Shown here piece after piece: positions 25,701 through 37,700 of a DNA stretch of 64,000 bases. The first letter of the stretch is position 1. Each line of letters starts with the position of its first letter. A program made the translations under genes and the position numbers. The notes beneath the pieces are model-generated. The model was given only the letters and a program-made list of their open reading frames with translations, was not told where the DNA came from and ran no database searches. This DNA comes from Manduca sexta (taxonomy: Eukaryota > Arthropoda > Insecta > Lepidoptera > Sphingidae), in assembly GCF_014839805.1 (NCBI RefSeq), contig NC_051142.1:17082589-17146588 (forward strand), given 5' to 3'.

Positions 25701-28700
25701 TCGAGCTCTAATTAGTCGCAACGCAACGAAATTAAACAAATAGAAGGGTAGGAAGGAATTGCAATTTTTTTTTCCACTTCCCTCTAAAGCTAAGCGGGAA
25801 ATATAATTATGAATTACAAAAGATATTTTTTTACTTTAATCATAAACACAATTGGAAATGCCAGATATACGCCACAAATAAAACTGAAGGGTTCCGATCA
25901 TTTGAGCTTTTAAATTTCATTCCAATAGTGAGTACGGCAAAACGATGCTCAACAGCGTGCTGTCACTTTACTGGAGTTTTCTGTCTAACAATATTACTCT
26001 GATGGTGATAAACAATTTGTGCTGTAGATGTATGTCCACAGGAAGTCGATCACCATACTAAGGGTGCTTGATATGTATTTTTTTAACTTGACTATTTGTT
26101 TCATCATCATCATCATCTCAGCCAGAAGTCCACTGCTGAACATAGGCCTCCCCCAAGGATCTCCACGTCGACCTGTTGGACTATTTGTTTGGAACATAGA
26201 TAAGGATGAAGTATGTGGGCAGGTTAGTGATGCTTCCAGTTACATGGTAGGTAAAGTTACGCCACATAGAGCTCTCATGTGCACAGTTCGTTATAATATG
26301 TAGGCCACATCGGTGCGCCTCTCACGACCGCTAGTGATGTGTTATTAATTATGATGTCGATAGAAAAAAATATGTTGTACAATAGTTCATTCGTCCTTAA
26401 AAAGAATGGGTATTAAACAATTATTTGTAGACATTAACGGAGGAATTATTTTGTACAATAATTCCTTTCGAATAATGGGTAACCAATTATTTGAAGATAT
26501 GAATGGATAATGAATGTGTAAGACATGTTTCGCTTAGATACTTTATATCAACATGTCGATAATAGCAAGATATAAAGATCACCGCAATTGGATTAACGCA
26601 TATAAACAACTATATTGAATGATCCGCAAAAAATTGTAATTATACACCTAAAAGTTGGCCTGCAATAAAAAGACGTGACATTTACGACACCGGAAATATT
26701 GTAACAAATATAAAGTGCATTTTTTCTTATAATTCATAACACTAATCGACTAAACGAGACACAAGGTCGGCTAAAAAATACATTATTTTATCCATATCAT
26801 TTGTCATATCGTAAAAGATCCCTTATTCATAAATGTTATTTATCTACGGACGGAGCATTACTGTGATAACAAGTCTGATCTTCAGTGCTAACGGCATGTC
26901 AGCTTTCGCAGTGCGTAGACATAGGGCCGTCGTGATTGGCTAATATTGAGACACAACTTTAATCTATTTGGCTGTCAGATAAACAAAGCTGAACAAGTAG
27001 CAAGCTGTCAGATCAACAAAGCTAAGAAACAGACTGGTTATCACAGCAATGCTCTGTCCTTAGATAAATAACGTTTATGAATAAGGGGGATAAAGTCTAC
27101 CCGTCTTATCGATATCGACAAACGTCCCATCACTGCACACGGAACGGTAACACGACGGGCGCGGCAGATGGACCGCGAGCTTGCATCGGGTCACGATTGT
27201 ACCATCACCTACAGCACTATTTAATAACGACCTTTATGTTTTTTATACACAAATGGATGAGATGAGCATTCGTTTGATATTTAACGCTTTTGTATGAACA
27301 GTAGAAACACCGTCATATTTACATTGCAAAATGTAAGGTATTAATACGTTCATCATACCGAGTTATGAGATGTTTTATGAATGCCCAGACATTACACTGG
27401 CGGCAATCTCCTTCCTGGTGTCTACCACTGCTTAGATGACTAGTAAAGGGACGGTACTAAATGGTTTGTTATACAAAAAAAGATCAACACTTGAAAATAA
27501 AAATGAGAATTGGAGTAGCTATTTTTGAGGTGACTATAAAATTATTTTGTCTTTCATTCTGAATATTTGTTTGATGATTGGGTATTGAGATAAAGTCCTT
27601 TGTTACCTAAACATTTATTAAGAAAATTATACCAAAAAATTAACAAACAAGCTTTGTAAACACTCCTTATCAAGAATCAAGTCTATATTTTTTTGTATAC
27701 AGAAGAGTATGCCATGCAATAAAGGCAAAAAAAAATATTCATTGATTTTAGCATCCTTAACGATGTGAAAAACCAAATATTGTTCGCACTTTACTAGTTT
27801 TTTCGTATTTCCCTACGAATTATAAAAATACAGTGCTAGAGATAACAATCTAAAGTATTTTATACGATATCGAATGACATTTAAAACAAAAACAATAACA
27901 TCTGTAATTACATTTAACAAATTCAATTAAAATAGCTTTTTAAGTACAAACAGACACATAAACGATTGGTATTAATGAAAAAACAATATGGCTGTTATAA
28001 AAAAAACAAGATGGCGCTCGTTAACATCCAACATGGCGGCGTCGGAAAGAATTTTAATTATTTTTATCGGCAATATTTGATGCTCTAAAATTGTGGATTA
28101 AAGGTCACAATTAAAATAAATTGGGCTAAAAATTCGACCGGTATTTAATTGAAGTTTGCTGATGTTATTCCATTGAAAATTGCTATTATTGTTCCTAGTT
28201 AACATCATATTGGCGGAATAGTTAGTGATTATTTTTTTTATCTAAACGTAATACTTCTACAAAATAGAGATCCAAAGGTAGAGCCTAATTTCTATGTGTC
28301 CTAATTTTAACCCCTGCTGCAAGAAGTGGGATGTTAAGTATTTACAAAAAAACATAGGGTTTTCTTAGGCGAAGCGACTGTGTCTACCACCAGTTATTTC
28401 TTTGCCTAGCCCCCGAAGAAAATAGGCAATGAGCTCCTCTAGTGAAACATTATTCAAATAACTAGCATTTTTACTCTAGCATTTCTCATTACACAAGCTA
28501 AGTCCTTGATATCATGAGGTTAATGCATTTTAAAATGAGGATACTGGGACGACAACACTGTGAGAATTTATCGGATTGTTTCAATGATTCGTATGTTTTG
28601 CATTACAATTTTATTAAGGGACATAATAAAGTGAAGACGTTGCATCTATTTAGGTTATTTAATTTTTGGACTAGGTTTTTGCCGACACTATACAAAGTAT

Positions 28701-31700
28701 TACTGACTTTGCTTTAAGTATTAGTATTGATTGAATCAATCGGATCTCTCACTATTTACTTGAATATTAGTATCACTGCTGGTCACAAACAGTAACATCA
28801 TCCAGAAGTTTGAATAAAAAGTACTACAAATTTCCGCACATCTTAAGTTTCAAGGTGACGAGAGCAGTATAGCGGCGTTTCGTTATAAGAAGATCCGGGT
28901 GTTGCTACTTCTGATTATAAGCAGACGCAGAGATAACCATCAAACGCGTCATTTTACTGTACAAAGAAATAACATCGTCACATACACACACACATATATA
29001 TATATATAGTATTCATTGAATTTAACCTAATCAAAAACTCACTGCCGAGACGAATGGTTTGGACCGCAGGTTTAAATCCCAAGGGCACACCTCTGATTTT
29101 TCTAAAAAATGATGTGTGTATTCTTTGTGAATTGTCGCTTGCTTTAACAGGCAAGGGAAACATCGTGAGGAAACCTGCATACCTGAGAAATTCTCTATAG
29201 GAATTTAGAGGGTGTGTGAAGTCTACCAGGTTTACTAGGCTACCGTGGTGGACTAAGGCCAAATCCCTCTCAGTAGTAGACGCCCGTGCCCAGCAATGGA
29301 ACAGTAAAACAGGCCTGATGTTATATAAACTTATCAATCATTTAGAGCCTCAAAAAATCCTAACGTCAACCATGGTCACAACTACAAATTAAGCGACCGC
29401 GGACTCGTGACATCGCGATTGACGGCGAGTTTTTTTGCCCACCGTCCGGCATGCGACCCGACCACCGACCAGACCGATCTAGTGTCATTAGAGACGACCT
29501 CGCAACGCGACCACACTGTACCATCACTAATGAAATAAATACACCCGGCCAGGCATAGTCCTAACGTATCAAGGAGTGGCTTAGGTATCACAGTACCTAC
29601 ACGGCGCTAAATATTTGCACAACCAGATATTATTATATAGATAGGTATAATATAATAATACCAGCCCTGTACTAAATAAATTATACAGTCAAACTGTAAT
29701 TATTTTACCCAAATTATTCTACACAAGGTTTAATATATTTCAGAAGATATAAGTCACATTGTGGTTATCGCTAAAGGTGAGGGGAAGGGGGGGATGAGGT
29801 TCCGCCATTTGAAACGTAGTTGGGCTCCAGTCCCACAGTTGGGCACGGGCCTCTGCCACTGCATACTGAGAGGTCAAAGTCGGTATAGAAGACTGTTGCC
29901 AGTGATCATCCCACAATAGGTTTAGAAAGATAATTATATTATCAGGTAGCTTCGGCTTTTTAGAGATGTTTCCGTCACTCACACGTATGTCACTTTCTAT
30001 CGCTGACTTGCAGATTTTTTTCTATGACCCGAGCCACTGCAGAATGCTGTACAAGTTTTATAATAACACGCTTGACAGGGTGTGGATGTCGAACCTGCCA
30101 CCTCTCACTTCCCAGTCGTCTTCTAAGCTATTATGAACTGACACCAAATCGTTTTTTTCCTTTTCTAAGCAGAAATACGATTTGGAAACCGTTAGATTAT
30201 AGGATGATGTGCATATTAGAAAATTACAAAAATGATTTTTGTGGATTATTATGTTCTGCATTAAATTCCTGCTTAAAATGGTGATGCACATTATTTTTAG
30301 TCTCTAGACCGTGGCACTTTTTTGTTTGGCCTATTGTCTTACCAAGCCGTTTCATCGGAGATTGATTGGTCACCAGTTCATCAGTTAGTCTGCTTATGAG
30401 CGAGCAAAACGGTCCGGCGTGGACTCTGTCTCCGAAACACGTTAGTTAAACTCTCTTACACCCCCTATTTTTTACCATTGCAATTCTAAACGTCTCTTTT
30501 TACGCTTCCGCCTACTCCTGCGACATTAGACGCGTGCTTATGTATTTACATAATATAATTATGTACGTTTTTGCTGTCCATTCATCGTCATTCCATCCAA
30601 TAAGTAATACAACTCGTGACAAAATTATCATGAAAGCTCATACACGCCAACTAAATAATTCATTTTGTAAATAACAAATTAATAAAATGCAACTTTTTAT
30701 AAAATCATTATTAGTTATTACATAAATTAAACTGCATTTAAAATTGCCGGTGGAGCAAAAATGCGCTTTAAAACGTTTAGATTATGACACTATATCAAAT
30801 ACGAAGTATATTTTTCAAATTATAATTTAATTCAATTAAAATCATAGCTCGTGTTAAAAATAGTTGAAATCGATACAATAATAATTCTGAACATAGATGT
30901 TTTTTCTTCATGATTAATACTGTTACACCTTGTACATGGATTGTATCCGTTGTACGGTATCAATTAATGAAATGTTTGTTTATTAAGTATAATGAGACAA
31001 TATTTTCTTGAAATAGCGGCCCGATAACAGGGTAGACTCTAGTATCGATTCCGAAATCGTGCCACAAAACATCTTTAATAAAATATTATCATGTTGGAAT
31101 ACGAAATTAGTAAAAATGTACTATTATTAATATGATTGTAATATATTAGGCGACCTTAGACATTATAATATAATTATGACGCGGCTACCATTGTTATAAT
31201 AGCCGTTAAAATTCCTAAACTAGACACATCATTGATGTTCAGGTTATGAGACCAAAAATGCTCCAAAATAATCATGTTTTTTTATACCTTGTCGAGAAAA
31301 GCAATTCTTTGATCTTTTACAGTGGATCGCAAACAGAACGATAAAATCCGCAGTCTAGACAACTTGTTCCTATCACTAAGACAACTCCACATAGGCATTG
31401 TGAATATAAACCTAACTCAGTTCTTGTTTATAAATGAAATATCACACTTTAATGGTTGAAATAAATCGTTTCCAATCAGTGAAACACTCAGAGCTATACA
31501 ATGTTTAACTGCGGATCGAGCCGGCCTGTATATTTATGTGTAAGCCGCTCGTAATTCTAGATCGTACACTAAATCTAGGCATTTCATGTCCGCGCATGTA
31601 ACGGCCTTTTAACAACCATTAGAATATACCGTCCTATCTGTGGGGGGCAAAGATTAATAAACAGATAGGTTATTTTAATAATTATTTGCATTTAGCGTTG

Positions 31701-34700
31701 TAGGAATTTTAAAATCTAATAATGTGCGTCGACGTAAACTAATTTAGAAGACAATGAGCATTATTAGGGTTTCTATGTCGATGCAGATGTTAAAATAAAG
31801 CCGAAGATGATCTCTCTTACCAGTTGTTTTGTAATAAGGTCGTGGGTCCACTTTCATGCCAGGATAATAATATGTAGGCTACCTATTTTATCCTGTTGGA
31901 TCTATTGTGTAGGCTTTGGGTGCATTTATTATTATTTATCTATTTAGTTTATGATAGAGTCGCAGTCGTGGTAAGCACCAGCGAATAAACAGTAGCCACA
32001 TCAACCGTACCTTTATATTACAAAGTACTACATATCCGTGGCGTTACAATAAACGTCTTCATCTATTGTAATAAATACTAGGAACTAGGAACTTATAAAG
32101 TATGGTATCCTATTAGTTTAGGTGACATTCGCCAGTTGTTTTTTAAATATTTCTGAAACATAAAATATATTTTTTTCTTATGTGTACGCGAACGTTAAAC
32201 ATTGAAATAAAACAAATCTTCGGATTTTATCACGGCTAAATCTATCTGTGACAGTATGTTCATTAGTAAAGCCCTTAGGCACAAACTAATTGCCCTGTCG
32301 CCTCTACGTCTCCTGATCTATACCTGCGTGGACACAACGAAGCCGCTTCCCTTTCACTTGCACCTCTTTTCAGTTTAATTAACCGGACGAGTATTTAGTA
32401 AGGGAAAGGGTTATACAACCTTCGAGATAATGCCGTGTTTCATTATTTTACTAGATATTTAATGAAGATTCTCTTTTAGATTGGTTATAAAATTATAATT
32501 AAAATATGAGGAATATTATCAGACATGTATTAAATTTTCCACCGTTGGGCACAAGTTGTCGATATTCAATGAAGATTCTCTTTTAGATCGATTATAAAAT
32601 TATAATTAAAATATGAGGAATATTATCAGACATGTATGAAATTTTCCACCGTTGGGCACAATTTCTAAGTTATTGTTCTTCACAATGGTATATTGCAAAT
32701 TTGTAGACATTAGATACATTAAAAATCCTTAAGAAAAAGTCCATATATTTACTATTTACCTCAGTTTTTGTTCTGGGAAAGGCCTTTTACACTGGCGCGA
32801 ACAAATCTAAAGATTGATAAAAAATATTATACGCAGTAATTCGTATTGACAGAGATACCTTAAGGGCGAGCCAGAGACCTCAGTTGCATTTCGATGGCGC
32901 CCACGCATTAGGTTCAAAAATTATGATTCTACAGGGGACTTATAATTAATTTACATTATTGTTTTGGTAAATATTAAAAAATTTTCAACTACTTATGTTT
33001 TTTAAAATATGATAAATAATTGAAAGACATAGAAAAATGTTTTAAACATTTCAAAATAGTATGTTTATGAAAATGAATCCCTTGTCAAATCATATTTTTT
33101 AATCTACGCTCCCAGCGTGGTTGCCAACGATGTTTACCACTTTGAAGGTAGAAGTGAACATTACGTTAATAAATGAAACTACGTCTGCTAACATCGTTTC
33201 AAAAATTATCCATGAATAACAAATATTTCCCCCAAAAATCCCTGTTTTACTTTTCTTATTTTTTTATCGTTTTATAGTTTAATGCGAATATAGCGTGTCC
33301 GTGAGTGTATTTCTGACTGAAAGTGTGATGATGCCGCTGAAACGAATTTTCTTATAGTAGTAAATTTTAATTTATTTTATATTGATATTTATTTTGTCGA
33401 AACTTACACTTCTGTTACACTATTGTCTTTGTTTATATAAGCTAATCTAATTAAGTAATAATTGAATATTCTCATGTACCTTGACTTATCATAAGTGCAA
33501 CTATGTTCGCCTTTTTTTTTTTTTTTTTTTGGTTTCGCGGAGAAAGTCCCTTATTACTACCGCCCAGCCTTCGTGGGGGGCGACTGAGCGGTTATGCTGG
33601 GGTAACCGCACTAGGGCGGACAGCCCCCTGCTGCCCGCCGATGACCCCCTTCGTGGCCCCTATTAGTCGCCTCTTACGACAGGCAGGGGATACCGTGGTG
33701 GAATTCTTCAAACGCCCCCATTCCACAGGGCGGAACTATGTTCGCCTACGTGATGAATAAAGCATTTTTATTTATTTATTTATTTTATTTACTACGTTTT
33801 GAGTTACTTACTGTAAAGTGTTATAAGATAATTTTGTCGTTTAAATTTTTAAATAATTACTTAACGCATGTCAAAACTACTCTATATATATCTATGCATA
33901 TTATAAAGTCCCTTTTTATATCAGTATGTTAGCGATTTTCTCAAAATCATCTGAAGGGATTTTTATGAAATTTGGTATGGAGATAGTTTAAGACCCAGTG
34001 AAGGTTATAGGCTAATTTCTGTTCCGGGAAAATATAAAGCGCGACTTTTACCCCGGAAAACTCAATCAGGCGGGCGAAGCCGCGAAGGCTTTCTGTCCCG
34101 GGAAAATATATAGCAGGACTTTTATCCCGGAAAACTCCTTCATGCAAAAGTTAGTTATACTTATACATACTTATGTTCAAGTCTAGAAACACAACATTCA
34201 AAACTGAAGCGTCTGGCACCTAGCTCGATGCGCGATGACCTTTCTGAATAAAATGATGAGAGTCCGTGATGCGTCTCGACAATCGGTTCGCGCAATCAAA
34301 TAGAGGTAGATTTAATATTTGCATGAGCGTGGACTATAAATATTGTCCCATTAGTTCAGTGGCGCGGCTGTGAAACAGTGAGGGTCCGAGTTCGATTTTA
34401 AGGCAAACAAAAATTTGATATTTCTATTTGAAATTGTGAAGTTTATAATGTTATTAATGTAACTTTTGGCACGACATTTAGTGTATTCTTGTTGTACATT
34501 AATTATAGACTCGAAATGTAAATAATTTGCCTGTAGCATACAATGTTTGGCTCAACCGAATTAATCACTGGTTTTATCGTTCGCTTTAACGGTGAAGGAA
34601 AACATCGTGAGGAAACCTGCACATCTGAGAAGTTCTCTATAGGAATTTCGAAGGTGTGTGAAGTCTACCAATCCGCACTAGGCCAGCGTGGTGGACTAAG

Positions 34701-37700
34701 GCCTAATCCCTCTCAGTAGTAGAGGAGGCCCGTGCTCAGCAGTGGGCAAGTATATAATACTGGGCTGATATTATTATAATAAATAGAAAACCGGCGTGAA
34801 CTTGCATTTTGGAAGTTCCCATGCGTGTATGCCAACCTACCAATGAGGTCTAAAGTCCATAACATAATCACGGGACCCTAAAAAACCAAAGATCTAGTCG
34901 TGCGTCGGGTGAGAGGCGCCGAGGTCGGTTCCTACACGGATGTTCATGCCGGATCCGCTGGTGTAATAAATAACCATCGCTTTGTGCCACATAAATTATT
35001 TATATGGCAACTCATTTGTCTGGCGGGTCGGGTTGGGTTTAACTTCAACTGCAAACCACTATAGGTCAAGTCATTTTAATACACCACCTGTAGGCGGAGG
35101 TATAATTAATCTTATGTTTAAATCTATTCCCGTCCCATGATATGATATCACCGTATGGGAAATAACTAACCAAGCATTTTAAATTGTATCAAACTCTCAC
35201 ATACAGATCTGGGAATCTTACAGAGAATCTTCACGAAATATAGCCGAATTACGTTGGTACAAACCGTGTTTGAACAGAGCAGCATTTACGTGCTTACGTT
35301 ACTCAGTAGCAGCACGTGTTCAATATGAAATAAACTCCCTGCATCGGTGTTCTCTGAGCGTTATATCCTGGCCTATAAACGGGTTTTAAAAAGATGGTTC
35401 CCGGTAGACAGCGGCTTGGTTTTGCCCTTGGAATTTAATAAGTCCTTGGGCGACAGGTACGGCTTAAAAAGAGTGCTCACCACCATGTAGACAGGGGCTT
35501 GGTTGTGTCTCTGGAATTTGATAAGTCCATGGGCGACAAGTACAGCTATCAGATAGACAGCTTGCTTATTTGCCTGGCAATAAAAAAACTTACCCAGCGG
35601 TCTGCCGCGTCTCCTGGGCGTCGGCGGCCGTCGCTTGATGCTCAGGTCCACCGGCTCCAGCTGGACAGGCGGGCCACACGCCTGCAACAAACAAAAATGT
35701 CACACCTCTATCTAAGCTGGAGTTTTCAAATTTAAATAATAATAAATTGCTTGCATTGAATCATAAGTTGGAAGTATCGTATACCTATATATTGTATAGA
35801 TTGGATAGCTACCACCTACAGCTGGCGAACAGGCGCACGCCGACTGCTTCCTCTTCTTGGACAGTCGGGTAAAAAGACCTCGCAAAGATCTGCTGTCCAG
35901 GACCTCGTACTTGGGTACACTGATACATTCACAGTAAAGAAGAGTGGGCATTTGTATTATGAAAGTCAACCGACGTCTGACGTCTTTATGAACCGTATTA
36001 TTAATTAACTAAAGAGCGAAGAGAGTACATGGGAACGAACATAGCTTGCGAAGTGGATGTCAACATGTCTATCCCCCCCCCCCCCCCCAGTCAATTCTTG
36101 TGCGTTTAGTCTTTACACCACATGCACGCCTACGCACGGGGGGATATTTGTCGAGGCCCTATGCACATATTTCAGTGTGTATACCTCCATAGCTTCTAAA
36201 GTGGATGTTAACATGTCTATCCCCTCCGAGGCAATTCTTGTAAGCTCGGTCTCCACACCGAATGCACGCCCACGCACAGGACATATGTCACGGTCCTAGG
36301 CACATAGTTCAGTGTGTATACCTCATGGTTTTAACTATACATTCAGGCCTATGGAGGCTTGTAAACATTTCCTGGCCTTCTCTCCCCAGATCTCCTAACT
36401 TTTCTCCAGGCTACTGCAGTGGCTATGCCGTGGGATTCCAGTATTCCAGTATTCCCCGGTGTAAACTGTGGGGTCCGATACACAAAAAAATACATGTCTA
36501 TTTAACCCTAATATGGAAAAAAATGATACGTACACATAATACATATGTATTTATGCATGAAGACTCTAATATCCCTTTAATGAAGACAGCACACATCAAT
36601 TCACACATCATATATTCACTTCATTGCAAAGTTGCAAGTTAAATTAATTTATCCATCAATGTGTGAACAAAAACTGTGAAAACATACATATACATAACGT
36701 GAAATCGTATATCGCATTACCAAACCTACCAATCACCTGGGATATAAAAAAAAAACTGGAGCAAACTATAGTTGCGGGCAAAAAAATCGATCACTACCGA
36801 TGAGTGAGCTGACAAATTTTCTTTACACAATATCGTTTATTCTTCCAGAAAATTGTACCTTTAAATAAAATATTATTTATAATATAACGATTTATAAGTA
36901 TGTTGTATAATTTTTACAATGAATAACAATTCATAATCATATTTTATATTTTTTACAACGAAGCAGTGGCGAAAGGTGAAATTTTCCGAAAGAGAACCGC
37001 CACAACATATTATTACTAAAATGCATAAATGCGGTCTGCAATTCGTTCTGTTGATAATTAAATTCTACAGAAATTCTACATAAAGGGAAGCCATCAGGAA
37101 TCGGGTTGTATAGATTATGGACCCTTCGCCACTGCAACAATGTATAAATTCCAATCACAAATATTTTAACATTTGTGTTATCTATATATATAAAAATCAA
37201 TTGCTGTTCGTTAGTCTCGCTAAAACTCGAGAACGGCTGAACCGATTTGGCTAATTTTGGTTTTGAATTATTTGTGGAAGTCCAGGGATGGATTAAACGG
37301 TGACGAACATAAATAATAAATAACGGAAAATACTAAAAACGACAATATAAGTTTTCAATACAAAATGTTCCTACCTGTCAAACATTTCATGTCTTTTCTC
37401 TTTTAGAAATAAAGAACTGTAACATATATATAGATGTATTCAGAAATAAGTCTGTTTCATGGTTGTAATATGAGGTCCGATTTCTTTGGTTTATTTTGTT
37501 CAAATACAAAACATTTCAGAAATAAATAAAGTGTAAAAGTGTCAGTGGGTTCTTAAAAATAGAAAATAAATAAATAAATTTCAAGACTATTATTAAAATC
37601 TATCATCAATTTGTCAGTGCGTGAGAACTTTATTTATTGTTATTGTCGCAAAATGCCACGGAGAAGATGACTTTGATCGTCGAAGTTAATCAAATGTACG

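Larger units (their letters stand above)
12226..35593 (-). other. 23.4-kb KLF intron
   Basis: The phase match of CTG-G / GT-GGA across it supports a single intron. I see no other supported gene inside. It contains a 350-bp tandem pair (13121-13800), overlapping palindromes (16785-16823), SINE copies, Helitron-like fragments, three Pho/YY1-like sites (27986-28040) and a 107-bp tandem duplication (32454-32662). Confidence 0.75.

Noticed and set aside
35373..35690. 105-codon frame as an independent gene
   Set aside because: Its first part is the PVDLS exon with strong acceptor and donor; the rest is intron read-through, reported only as a possible retained-intron form.
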